Assembly (NCBI GenBank): GCA_902794535.1
Contig: CADBHQ010000012.1
Span: forward strand, 1 to 59,446
Reading direction: 5' to 3'
Length of the DNA stretch: 59,446 nucleotides
Source of the DNA: Fibrobacter succinogenes
GTDB lineage: Bacteria; Fibrobacterota; Fibrobacteria; Fibrobacterales; Fibrobacteraceae
Below the pieces are notes generated by a model. It worked only from the letters and a program-made list of their open reading frames with translations. It searched no databases and was not told the DNA's origin. The translations under genes were made by a program, and so were the position numbers. Positions 36,198 to 44,172 of the stretch are shown here, one piece after another. How positions within the stretch are numbered: the first letter of the stretch is position 1; each line of letters begins with the position of its first letter.

Positions 36198-38246
36198 ATG
36201 GATTTGAGCAACCTCCCCAAGATGGGCCCGAAAAGCCTTGAGGCTTTGAAGTCAGCGGGAATTGTTTCGCTTTCGGATTTTCTGTACAATATTCCGCGCA
36301 CGTACCTGGACCAGACCAAGGTCAGTTCTATCGGGAACTTGCACGTAGGCGAACGCGCCGTTGTAATCGGGAAAATTATACGCGGAGGCGTTATTCGCGG
36401 GCGCGGCAGCCGATTTGTGGCGACTCTTGCCGACGGCACTGGCGAAATTACGCTGACTTTCTTTAAGGGAGCCTCTTACCAGAGCAGGCGCTTGCAACCG
36501 GGCACACGCTGGCTTGCCACGGGCGTTGTAGGCGAATACCGCGGACTCCAGATGACGCACCCCGACATGCAGCCCATGGACGACGACGAACAGTTCAGCG
36601 GGCAGATTCTGCCGGTGTATTCCATGACCGAAGCCATGACCAAAGCGCGCATTACTCAGAAAGCGCTCCGCAACTGGTACAGCGTCATCTTTCATTTTCC
36701 GGCATTGACGCTGTCAGGAATTTGCCCGAAGGAACTGACGGACTACCTGCATTTTAACGCCGTATTGAACGACTTGCGCGTGCTGCACAAGCCCGCCGAT
36801 TTTGATTCGATTCGCAAGGCCAAGCAGGAATTGAAAGTTCTTGAACTGCTCCCCTTCTGCTTGCGCATGGTGAAGCGCCGCGAAAGCCAGAAGATTCGCG
36901 GGCATGAAAGACAGATTGATTTGGGCCAGGTGATGCTTGCCAAATCGCGCTTGCCGTTCAATTTGACCGGAGGGCAGGACGCGGCGCTCAACCGCATTAT
37001 CGATGGCCTGAATGGCAAAAAGCAATTCCACGCCCTATTGCAAGGCGACGTGGGCTGTGGCAAAACGGTGGTCGCCCTGCTCGCCATGCTGGCCGTGTGC
37101 GGCGCTGGCGAGCAATGCGCATTGATGGTGCCGACCGACATTTTGGCCAGACAGCATTTTAAGCAGATGAAACCGTTCTTTGAGGCAGCAGGAATGCGCA
37201 TACAACTTTTAGTTGGGGCGACCCCCGCCGCCGAGAAGCGCCAGATTCTGGGCGAGCTCCAGATGGGGCTTTGTCAGGCCGTCATTGGAACGCATGCGCT
37301 GTTCTCGAAAGATGTGACTTTTGCAAAGCTCGGATTCGTGATTATCGACGAACAGCACCGCTTTGGCGTGAACCAGCGCGAAGCCTTGCTTTCGAAGGGC
37401 GAATACCCCGACATGCTCGTGATGAGTGCGACCCCGATTCCCCGAAGCCTCGCTATGACCTTATACGGCGATTTACAGGTCATTTCGATCAAGGAAAAGC
37501 CTGCAGGCCGAAAGCCCGTGAAAACGCGTCTGGTAAGCCCCGACAAGCGAAATGACATGAAGAAATTCATTTGCAGCGAGGCGAAGGGCGGAAATCTTTG
37601 CTACTGGATTGTAAGCCGAGTCGGCAGCGACGACGAAGGCAATGCCCGCAGTGTCGAAGATGTAGTCAATGAATTGCGTGCTTTTGATTCCAGCGTCGTT
37701 GTAGAAGGCATTCACGGCCAGATGGACGAAGAGGAACGCGACGCCATACTCAAGCGATTCGCCGCCGGAGAAGTCCATATTCTGGTAGCAACAACCGTCA
37801 TCGAAGTCGGCGTGAACGTGCCCGAAGCAAACATTATGGCCATCGACCAGCCAGACCGTTTCGGACTTGCGCAACTGCACCAGTTACGCGGGCGTGTGGG
37901 TCGCGGCGATATGCAGGCTTGGTGTTTCTTGATGTTGCCCGATGGCGAAGCTGCCGAAAACTCGCTAGAACGTCTGACGCAATTCAGCCATACTGACGAC
38001 GGCTTTGAAATTGCAGAACTCGACTTACAGACTCGCGGCGCCGGCAACCTGGAAGGCAACGAACAGAGCGGCAGCTGGGTATTCCGATGGTTTGACTGGA
38101 TTCATGACCAAGAGCTGATTGCGCAAACCCTGCAGATGGCAGAAAACATTCTAAAAGACAAAGACGCCTTCGATGAAGACGCCTGCGAAAAAATCCAGCT
38201 TTGGTACAGCGAAAAGAAATCCGCCAACGAAGACGGCGTGCATTAA
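36198..38246 (+). CDS. recG: ATP-dependent DNA helicase RecG
   Basis: Branch-migrating helicase for stalled forks and recombination intermediates; 682 residues, normal for RecG. The wedge/OB domain (VVIGKIIRGGVIRGRGSRFVATLADGTGEITLTFF) is followed by helicase motifs I (GDVGCGKTVVALL), Ia (LMVPTDILARQH), II (DEQHRFGV), III (MSATPIPRSLAMTLYGD), V (VATTVIEVGVNVPEAN) and VI (QLHQLRGRVGRG). It begins 9 bases after the MlaD-like stop and is probably the last gene of that operon. Confidence 0.96.
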   Translation: MDLSNLPKMGPKSLEALKSAGIVSLSDFLYNIPRTYLDQTKVSSIGNLHVGERAVVIGKIIRGGVIRGRGSRFVATLADGTGEITLTFFKGASYQSRRLQPGTRWLATGVVGEYRGLQMTHPDMQPMDDDEQFSGQILPVYSMTEAMTKARITQKALRNWYSVIFHFPALTLSGICPKELTDYLHFNAVLNDLRVLHKPADFDSIRKAKQELKVLELLPFCLRMVKRRESQKIRGHERQIDLGQVMLAKSRLPFNLTGGQDAALNRIIDGLNGKKQFHALLQGDVGCGKTVVALLAMLAVCGAGEQCALMVPTDILARQHFKQMKPFFEAAGMRIQLLVGATPAAEKRQILGELQMGLCQAVIGTHALFSKDVTFAKLGFVIIDEQHRFGVNQREALLSKGEYPDMLVMSATPIPRSLAMTLYGDLQVISIKEKPAGRKPVKTRLVSPDKRNDMKKFICSEAKGGNLCYWIVSRVGSDDEGNARSVEDVVNELRAFDSSVVVEGIHGQMDEEERDAILKRFAAGEVHILVATTVIEVGVNVPEANIMAIDQPDRFGLAQLHQLRGRVGRGDMQAWCFLMLPDGEAAENSLERLTQFSHTDDGFEIAELDLQTRGAGNLEGNEQSGSWVFRWFDWIHDQELIAQTLQMAENILKDKDAFDEDACEKIQLWYSEKKSANEDGVH

Positions 38247-38302
38247 TTAGACGAGAGAACGGCACTTCGTGCCTACAGACGAAAGACGAAAGGTATTTCG
38301 TA

Positions 38303-38620
38303 CTATTCTAGCATCGGGGCCACCGTCAAAATGACAAGCCCGATTAAGACCACGTTCAAGAAGAAAAACGAACGACGTACGATTTTATAGAATAGCGGCA
38401 GCCAGTGGAAAACATGATCGCTCGGCTGAACCAATTCCTTGAAACCGAGAAACACGCTAATCGCACCAGTCACAATCATCATCATGGCGCCCACGAAATA
38501 GCCTTCGTTCCAAACGGCAACCGTAAGGATTGTGCCCATAAGCATAGCGATTACGCCAATGGCAGCCTCAATGCGCAGAATTAGCTTGTTTATTTTGTCT
38601 TTATTCCAAAAAGCCGTCAT
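38303..38620 (-). CDS. Small membrane protein
   Basis: A 105-residue protein with three predicted membrane segments: LRIEAAIGVIAMLMGTILTV, YFVGAMMMIVTGAISVFLGF, and FFFLNVVLIGLVILTVAPML at the C-terminus. The start at MTAFWNKDKINK is chosen because TATATTTG (38635-38628) lies just upstream and would place the RNA start about 3 bases before this ATG. The family is not recognised. It is monocistronic and convergent with recG. Confidence 0.65.
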   Translation of the reverse strand: MTAFWNKDKINKLILRIEAAIGVIAMLMGTILTVAVWNEGYFVGAMMMIVTGAISVFLGFKELVQPSDHVFHWLPLFYKIVRRSFFFLNVVLIGLVILTVAPMLE

Positions 38621-38627
38621 ACTTCCG

Positions 38628-38635
38628 CAAATATA
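38628..38635 (-). promoter_or_regulatory. TATATTTG -10 box of the small membrane protein
   Basis: An exact TAnnTTTG match on the minus strand. It is 7 bases from the start codon, so the leader would be at most a few bases. Confidence 0.5.
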
Positions 38636-38674
38636 ATAAATGAACCCAAAGCCCACGAAGGATGTGAAAATGGA

Positions 38675-38703
38675 GAAGGCCTCTGCGTTAAGCAGAGGCC
38701 TTC
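38675..38703 (-). terminator. rnpB 3' hairpin / terminator
   Basis: A perfect 12-bp stem GAAGGCCTCTGC / GCAGAGGCCTTC with a 5-base loop, right after the RNase P RNA. The U-tract on the minus strand is weak (TCCATTTTC), so it may act partly as a 3' stabiliser. Confidence 0.75.
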
Positions 38704-38708
38704 ATAAA

Positions 38709-39070
38709 GGGGTAGTTGTAAGCCGGGTTTTGTTCCTTCTTGCGAAGGCGATGACCATCTCTCTGGACGAATCGTTACCGACCGCCTCAAGCAACCTACC
38801 CGAATTCCAGCTGGTGCGGGCCGCCCCAGGTTCACTTGCGTGAACGGAATTCTGCTTGGTCTTGCACCGGATGAGGTTTACCGTGCCATCCCTGTCACCA
38901 GGAATGCGGTGAGCTCTTACCTCGCCATTTCACCCTTACCTGCCTTGCGGCCGGCGGTTTACTTTCTGTTGCACTTTCTGTCGTGTTTCCACGCCTGGAC
39001 GTTATCCAGCATCCTGCCCTGTGGTGCCCGGACTTTCCTCCAGCTTGCGCCGGCGGCCATCCGCCACCCC
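38709..39070 (-). ncRNA. rnpB: RNase P RNA (class A)
   Basis: Catalytic RNA that trims tRNA 5' leaders, about 362 nt. On the minus strand the universally conserved pieces occur in order: GAGGAAAGTCCGGGC near the 5' end, ACAGAAAG, GGTAAGGGTGAAA, GTAAGAGCTCACCGC, GGTAAACC..CATCCGG..GCAAGACCAAGCAG, AGAGAGATGGTCATCGC, and ACAAAACCCGGCTTAC near the 3' end. The 5' GGGGTGG pairs with the 3' CTACCCC to form P1. A TATATTTG box at 39082-39075 predicts transcription from 39070, matching P1. Short protein-like frames over this region are spurious. Confidence 0.97.
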
Positions 39071-39074
39071 ACCC

Positions 39075-39082
39075 CAAATATA
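39075..39082 (-). promoter_or_regulatory. rnpB -10 box (TATATTTG)
   Basis: TATATT (39082-39077) lies 7 bases before the GGGG that opens P1 of rnpB. It is a useful calibration of box-to-start distance in this genome. Confidence 0.65.
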
Positions 39083-39083
39083 G

Positions 39084-39112
39084 AAAAACGCCCTCCGAAA
39101 TGAAAGGGCGCT
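39084..39112 (-). terminator. Esterase gene terminator
   Basis: Stem CGCCCT / AGGGCG (10-base loop) followed on the minus strand by T5. It abuts the rnpB promoter. Confidence 0.8.
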
Positions 39113-39138
39113 TTAGAAAGTTTAGATTTTGGCGTTTT

Positions 39139-40476
39139 TTAGCGGGAAAGGCCAAAGCGAATAGCGCGTTCACCCTTTACGCGAAGCACATACACGCCAC
39201 GTTCAAGGTCTCTAAAATCGACCGTTTCGCCCGCAGAAACAACACCGTTCTTAACGATACGGCCGCGCAAATCCGTCACGGCGTAAGCAAGATTACGACC
39301 TGTTGCCACCGTAAAGCACATGTTATTTTCACCCATGCGAATTGCAGACGGCTTAGCCAAAGCAAGCACAATGCGATCGCGAACAGCAGGCTTCTGAGTC
39401 AGACCATACAGAAAATCAAAAACCTTCTTTTGCACCTTCACGTCGTAATCATCGTAGTCGTAAAATTCATGGGGTTGGCCATCGACAAAGTAGGTATCGT
39501 GTTCCACATCGTTTGCCGTAAGAACTGAGTCAATCACATAGCTACCGTAAAGTGTCGGAGTCCCCACATGAAAAGCAAGCGCCCCAACCGTTGCCGCAGC
39601 AGAAGGCATCAGGTTTTCGAGAACGACAGCAATATTGCTCAAGGGGCGACCCGTTTTGAATACGACCGTACTGTCGGCCTTGCCATGCACCAAGAGAACC
39701 GGCTTTTTCACATCTTCAATAATTTTCGGATCATGCACAGCGCCCCACAAGGCAGCTACGGCATTCGCCTGAGAACCATACCCCTGCACGCCATAAGCAT
39801 CGAGGCCGCCCAAATCCGGAGTTCTCTTTGCTGCCGCCGGGATTTCAGACTCTTTATCCATGTAGATGTTTTCGAGCGAAAGGATTGCGCCTGCGCTATT
39901 GCCAATCAAGTAAACGCGATCCGGATCAATGCCCAATTCGTCAGCATTTGCCCTAATGTAACGAACCGCGGCACGAACGTCTTGAATCCCGCGATACACC
40001 GTTCTCGAGAAATCGAGGCTATCGACGGTGAGAGCCTTATTTTTGATGACCGCCGTAATGCCCAAGCGGTATTCCACAGCAGCAGTCACATAACCGCGAG
40101 CGGCCAAAGAATCGCAATAGGTAATCGAATGCTGATCATAATCGTTCTTAGAGCCTGCCGCAAAAGCACCACCATGCATCACCAAAACTACAGGGCGTTT
40201 CTTTTCGGTATCTTTTTTCGGCTGGTAAATGTCCATGTGCAAGTCGACTTGCGTCAAGTCCGTCTCATTTTCATAAAGATAAACCGGCATACCATCATTC
40301 AATACGGCATACGCAATCGCGGCAGTCGAAATGGAATTTAATGTTTTGAGGTGATTTACTTTGGCTGCATAAACGACATTTTTCTGAACAGAAACGTCAA
40401 ACATGCGGTCTTTGTAGCGTTCTGCGGCACCAGAAAAGGCTACCGCAAAAGCGATAATTAGGGCGAGTTTCTTCAT
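39139..40476 (-). CDS. Secreted alpha/beta-hydrolase (carboxylesterase-like) with C-terminal sorting-type domain
   Basis: A 445-residue exported enzyme with signal peptide MKKLALIIAFAVAFSGAAE. The hydrolase core has the oxyanion HGGAF motif, nucleophile S194 in GNSAG, an acidic HGKADSTVVF segment and a candidate His in GQPHEFYDYDD, as in the esterase/lipase family acting on short acyl or acetyl esters. The last 75 residues (AVTDLRGRIVKNGVVSAG, then DLERGVYVLRVKGERAI) look like the Ig-like C-terminal domains of type IX-secreted proteins. The substrate is unknown; polysaccharide deacylation would suit a fibre degrader (inference). Confidence 0.85.
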   Translation of the reverse strand: MKKLALIIAFAVAFSGAAERYKDRMFDVSVQKNVVYAAKVNHLKTLNSISTAAIAYAVLNDGMPVYLYENETDLTQVDLHMDIYQPKKDTEKKRPVVLVMHGGAFAAGSKNDYDQHSITYCDSLAARGYVTAAVEYRLGITAVIKNKALTVDSLDFSRTVYRGIQDVRAAVRYIRANADELGIDPDRVYLIGNSAGAILSLENIYMDKESEIPAAAKRTPDLGGLDAYGVQGYGSQANAVAALWGAVHDPKIIEDVKKPVLLVHGKADSTVVFKTGRPLSNIAVVLENLMPSAAATVGALAFHVGTPTLYGSYVIDSVLTANDVEHDTYFVDGQPHEFYDYDDYDVKVQKKVFDFLYGLTQKPAVRDRIVLALAKPSAIRMGENNMCFTVATGRNLAYAVTDLRGRIVKNGVVSAGETVDFRDLERGVYVLRVKGERAIRFGLSR

Positions 40477-40493
40477 ATAATCTCCTTACGGGC

Positions 40494-40501
40494 CAAATAT
40501 A
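40494..40501 (-). promoter_or_regulatory. TATATTTG -10 box of the esterase gene
   Basis: An exact TAnnTTTG match on the minus strand, 17 bases before the start codon. AAGGAGAT lies between the two as ribosome binding site. Confidence 0.55.
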
Positions 40502-40535
40502 GCTAAAGGAGATAATTTTGTCTGCAATAAAGCGC

Positions 40536-40853
40536 CTAAGGCTCAAGCTTATCTTCTGAAGCTCTTTTAGCCTCTAGTTCCTTTTGCATGCGCAAAATCT
40601 GTTCGCGGGCAAGTTCAGCCTTTGTCTTTTTTTCTGCAAACAAGTTATCCAAGGCCGAGATTGCCTTACCGTCGGCATCTTTCGCGCGGGAATTGAAGAA
40701 CAAGGCAAGCAAAAAGAAGATGACCAAATAGCAAGCCACCGCCGAAAGTAGCGCCACAATTTCAGAACCCGAGGCTGCCTCTACCTTCAGGTAAAGTACG
40801 ATTGACAATGGAATTGCGAGCATGAACAGGAACGCAGGCAGTTTTTCTTTCAT
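40536..40853 (-). CDS. Small two-helix membrane protein with coiled-coil tail
   Basis: A 105-residue protein with two membrane segments (LPAFLFMLAIPLSIVLYLKV and IVALLSAVACYLVIFFLLAL) and a charged helical tail (EKKTKAELAREQILRMQKEL) likely in the cytosol. The start overlaps the pectate-lyase-like stop by 4 bases (ATGA), so it is the last gene of that operon. I do not recognise a family. Confidence 0.65.
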   Translation of the reverse strand: MKEKLPAFLFMLAIPLSIVLYLKVEAASGSEIVALLSAVACYLVIFFLLALFFNSRAKDADGKAISALDNLFAEKKTKAELAREQILRMQKELEAKRASEDKLEP

Positions 40854-42538
40854 CGAGCACCACTCTCTTTTTTGACAGACAAAGCAAGGTCAGCATCGGC
40901 AGCATCTGCCGTATACTTGTAGTCGGGCTTGTAGCCGCGAGCATCGGTAATGAAATCTTCGCCGCCGGCGGTATGCCAGTTGGATTCCATGTCGGCAAAG
41001 CCCACCGTAGAATCCACCGGAGCACCGTCTTCGTAATACCAGCGGTAAAGCGTTACAGGCATTTCATTGTTGAAGATATTCTTTTCAATCAGGCAACGGG
41101 CCGAATCAGAGCATACCACGCCCGACAAATCTAAAGAGTAGAAGAAGTTGTTGTAGGCATGAAGTTTGCCTCCATGAGCAAGAATTCCGTCGCGAGAGAG
41201 CCCCTCGAAGTAGTTGTGATGCATTGTCAAGCTTTGGGCCGTATCCATAATGATATCGCCAGCAAGTCCAAACAGAACACCCGTCTGCGCGTTTTCAAAC
41301 CTGGACCAAGAAATCGTGATATTGTGCGAACCACGCTTCACATCGAGTTCTACCAGCGGGTATTCTTCGAAAGTGCAGTGATCCACCCACACATGGTGCG
41401 TACGGTTATGGATCGAAAGGGCGCGGCGAGAGGTTGTATCTTGCGCTGTAATAGACGGAGCCGTAAAGGTCAGATTTTCAAAAATCAAGTTGCTCGAAAC
41501 ATCGGTAAGCACGCCCATGCCCGAAATGCGAATATCGCGACCGCGGCCATCGAACGTCTTGTCAGACTTCAAGCGGAGCGGGGCCTGCAAATTGTAAGTT
41601 CCATCTTTTTCGAACAGCACCCATACCGGGCCTTCTTTATAGGCACATTCACGGAGCGACCCCGGTGCAATCACCGCCGTTGTTGACGCCGAATCCGTAC
41701 TGGTCGTGTCTTCGACAATAATGTAGTCTTCGGTTGTGGTCACAATACAGACTTCGCCCTTCTGCTTGCTGATATTGCCCGCAGAGTCGGTAACGCCCGC
41801 AGCACCGAGCACGCCTACAGCATAGCCATCGGCCAACTTAATCAAGGCATCGTGTTCACTCCAGTCGCCATCGGGGTATTCGCTAGCAGCCGATTCCTTA
41901 GGCTTAACCACATTAATGCTCGAAGTGGAATCAGAGCAGTCTACATACAAGGTATCGCCCGTCGTCGACTGCACCTTGGCCGAATAAACCTCTTGCGGGT
42001 CGCCGATTTGCACGTCAAAATCACCCACCGGGAGCGAGTCAATCACAAAGTGACCCGTGCTGTCCGGAATCACGTAGCGGTCAAGGCCCGCAATACGGAC
42101 CACCGGCATCGAATCACCGAGCATCACGTAGCCTTCGATCGAAGAAAGTTCACCGAGCTTGACCGTATCGATTCTAGCGGCCGACTTTTTCTCCAAGTCT
42201 ACGCTGCGGATAGCGCCTGTTGCCACTGTTCCATCGACATGGCGAGCCTCCACCATGTAAGAACCCGGTTCCATCGGAATCTTGACAAAGCCAGAATCAT
42301 TCGTTTCGAGCCAAGGCACCACGCGGTTGCCTTCGGGTAAAAAACCTTCCGGGAGCGCACGCACACGGCTATAAGCGGCTGGCTTACCGCTTGCCAACTG
42401 AATCTGCAACGCGATCGTCGATTCGGCTTCGGTACCGCCCGCGACATCGCGACGTTCAGAGCAGCCCACAAAGCTACTGCAAAGCATTCCCGCCACCACG
42501 GGAGTCAGAACCGCATATAAAGATTTTCTCTTAAGCAT
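40850..42538 (-). CDS. Pectate-lyase-like (PL1) lipoprotein
   Basis: With the start at MLKRKSLYAVLTPVVAGMLC it has 562 residues and a lipobox (SSFVGC). An N-terminal part resembles carboxypeptidase-regulatory/CNA-like beta modules (GFVKIPMEPGSYMVEARHVDG; DSTGHFVIDSLPVGDFDVQIG). A right-handed beta-helix of polysaccharide lyase family 1 follows: FDGRGRDIRISGMGV, HHVWVDHCTFEEYP, ITISWSRFENAQTG, LTMHHNYFEGLSRDGILAHG and AYNNFFY. The usual RxPxxR catalytic/binding pair is only partly kept (R in LSRDG, second Arg replaced). A pectin or related uronan target is likely but unproven. The start overlaps the upstream regulator gene by 8 bases. Confidence 0.82.
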   Translation of the reverse strand: MLKRKSLYAVLTPVVAGMLCSSFVGCSERRDVAGGTEAESTIALQIQLASGKPAAYSRVRALPEGFLPEGNRVVPWLETNDSGFVKIPMEPGSYMVEARHVDGTVATGAIRSVDLEKKSAARIDTVKLGELSSIEGYVMLGDSMPVVRIAGLDRYVIPDSTGHFVIDSLPVGDFDVQIGDPQEVYSAKVQSTTGDTLYVDCSDSTSSINVVKPKESAASEYPDGDWSEHDALIKLADGYAVGVLGAAGVTDSAGNISKQKGEVCIVTTTEDYIIVEDTTSTDSASTTAVIAPGSLRECAYKEGPVWVLFEKDGTYNLQAPLRLKSDKTFDGRGRDIRISGMGVLTDVSSNLIFENLTFTAPSITAQDTTSRRALSIHNRTHHVWVDHCTFEEYPLVELDVKRGSHNITISWSRFENAQTGVLFGLAGDIIMDTAQSLTMHHNYFEGLSRDGILAHGGKLHAYNNFFYSLDLSGVVCSDSARCLIEKNIFNNEMPVTLYRWYYEDGAPVDSTVGFADMESNWHTAGGEDFITDARGYKPDYKYTADAADADLALSVKKESGAR

Positions 42539-43475
42539 TGTCTGCACCCCCTTCGGCATTTTCACCGGCAGCATCATCGCCGGCAACTTCCAACTCGTCG
42601 CCGTTCGTCATTTCCATACCGCGAATACGGCGCTTACGCCCGCGACGCTGCGGTGGCGGATACGGGTCCGAAAGCGGAAACAGCTGCATGCCGAGCTGGA
42701 ATACCCGATTAGGCTTTGCACACTGCCCCACCTTCGCCAAAACTTCGCGCCTAAAGCGTCGCACCATCTCGACCAATTCTTTGTAAGTCGGCTCATCGCA
42801 AGCAAAGGCCAGCGTCGACAAATTGCGTTCACCGCGCTCAAAACGATCCAGAGCATCTTGCGCCACATTCAAGTTCTGTTGAATGTACGAGTTGACCGCC
42901 GTACTGAACGATTCGGAACCGCTGGAAATCAGGCCCTGCGTCTGTTCGTAAAAACCAGTCGTCTCGTTCTTCTTGATCATCGAGAGGCGTTCCAACAGCG
43001 CAATCGAAGATTTGACCTGCGAAGCGGTCAGCGGCGGGCGCACCATCAGGCCAAGCGCAGCGTCATCGCCCACATACGGATAAAAAGTCACCAGTTCACG
43101 AATCACCGCATGGTACCAGTGGTCAAAGTATTCGAACTGGTCCTTGGCCACATTTTCGACCTTGCATTCCTTGGTGGCCACCAGTTTTTCCAGGTACTGG
43201 CGGCTTTCGGAATGGTTCTTGGCCTGGTTGAAAGCCACCATGTCGGCAAAGTAGGCCTTTTCGCGGGCATCGCTACAGAAAATATCGGCAAAAACAGAGA
43301 CAAGGCGGCTAGTCAGGTTGCGCTTGCCTTGCAGAATCTTATTGAACATCGACGCATCGAATCCAGCTCGGTCGGCAATATAGCGGTGGCTAAAGCGCCA
43401 GTCGCCCTTGTGCCGCTCCTCGTAGCTATCCCGCAAAAATTCACGGTAGTTCAGATATTCAAAAAGATTCACCAT
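42531..43475 (-). CDS. TIGR02147-family HTH protein
   Basis: A 314-residue member of the TIGR02147 family, known mainly from Fibrobacter and Bdellovibrio. It starts at MVNLFEYLNYREFLRDSYEE, the family's typical beginning. An HTH-like segment follows (FSHRYIADRAGFDASMFNKI then GKRNLT), with a helical middle (LLERLSMIKKNETTGFYEQT, like a winged element) and a disordered acidic tail. It is the first gene of an operon with the PL1-like lipoprotein and the small membrane protein, so it may regulate them (inference). In-frame codons upstream to 43562 lack the family motif. Confidence 0.85.
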   Translation of the reverse strand: MVNLFEYLNYREFLRDSYEERHKGDWRFSHRYIADRAGFDASMFNKILQGKRNLTSRLVSVFADIFCSDAREKAYFADMVAFNQAKNHSESRQYLEKLVATKECKVENVAKDQFEYFDHWYHAVIRELVTFYPYVGDDAALGLMVRPPLTASQVKSSIALLERLSMIKKNETTGFYEQTQGLISSGSESFSTAVNSYIQQNLNVAQDALDRFERGERNLSTLAFACDEPTYKELVEMVRRFRREVLAKVGQCAKPNRVFQLGMQLFPLSDPYPPPQRRGRKRRIRGMEMTNGDELEVAGDDAAGENAEGGADNA

Positions 43476-43598
43476 ATTAAAAATCCATAAAAAAACCGAG
43501 CGCAAATTGCTCCCGGTTATCAATATAATAAATATTTCGCCAAAAAGTCTACATTTAAGCAAAAATTTATGTCCACACTTTTCGGTGTGTGATAAAAA

Positions 43599-44159
43599 CT
43601 ACTTTTTCGGTTTCGAAACCACCGGACGAATGCGTTTACCGCACAGCGTCACGATAATCCCCGCCTGCGCAAACATGTAGTAAGCCGTGTCGCGGCTGTT
43701 GTTCAGCGTAGACTTCGGGTCGTAATCGTCCTTGGTCACGAACACTTCGGCAACGCCCGAAAGGCTCACGTCCAAAGCGCAGCGTTCGCAGGGGAAACCA
43801 ATCACATAGAGCTTGGATCCCGGAGGAACCTTGCCGCGGGCATAGTGCAGCGCGTTGATTTCGGCATGCACCATGAACGGGTACTTGTTCGCCTCGAACT
43901 CGTGGTGGCTCAGCAGCTCGCCCGAATCGGCATCCAACAAATCGTAAGCCAGCAACTGCTTTTCGCGAGTGTACGGCACCGTCTCATCGTCGAAACCAGC
44001 CGGAGCGCCATTGTAGCCCGTGCTGATCACGCGACCGTCGGCACTCACCAGCACTGCCCCCATCTGGGTATTCTGATCTTTAGAAAGACGCGCCTGCGCG
44101 CACATCATCTGGGTATAGACTTCGTCACGAAGCTTGCTGCGAGATTGAGAATTGTTCAT
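43599..44159 (-). CDS. Deoxycytidylate/cytidine deaminase family protein
   Basis: A 186-residue zinc deaminase resembling dCMP deaminase (ComEB-like), which supplies dUMP for thymidylate synthesis. The zinc site is complete: HAEINAL (His ligand and catalytic Glu) and PCERC (two Cys). The N-terminal part has QMGAVLVSADGRVISTGYNGAPAGFDD. An unusual feature is a 25-residue insertion before the HAE motif (REKQLLAYDLLDADSGELLS), which makes it longer than typical. A TATATTTA box ends 4 bases before the start codon, implying a leaderless mRNA. Confidence 0.88.
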   Translation of the reverse strand: MNNSQSRSKLRDEVYTQMMCAQARLSKDQNTQMGAVLVSADGRVISTGYNGAPAGFDDETVPYTREKQLLAYDLLDADSGELLSHHEFEANKYPFMVHAEINALHYARGKVPPGSKLYVIGFPCERCALDVSLSGVAEVFVTKDDYDPKSTLNNSRDTAYYMFAQAGIIVTLCGKRIRPVVSKPKK

Positions 44160-44163
44160 GCCC

Positions 44164-44171
44164 TAAATATA
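44164..44171 (-). promoter_or_regulatory. -10 box (TATATTTA) of the deaminase gene
   Basis: TATATT at 44171-44166 on the minus strand. Seven bases on is 44159, the A of the start codon. The box lies next to the ilvC stop codon (44175-44173). Confidence 0.55.
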
Positions 44172-44172
44172 G

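Noticed and set aside
38840..39103. Protein-like frames at the rnpB locus
   Set aside because: The region has all conserved blocks of class A RNase P RNA on the minus strand; the frames lack starts and family features.
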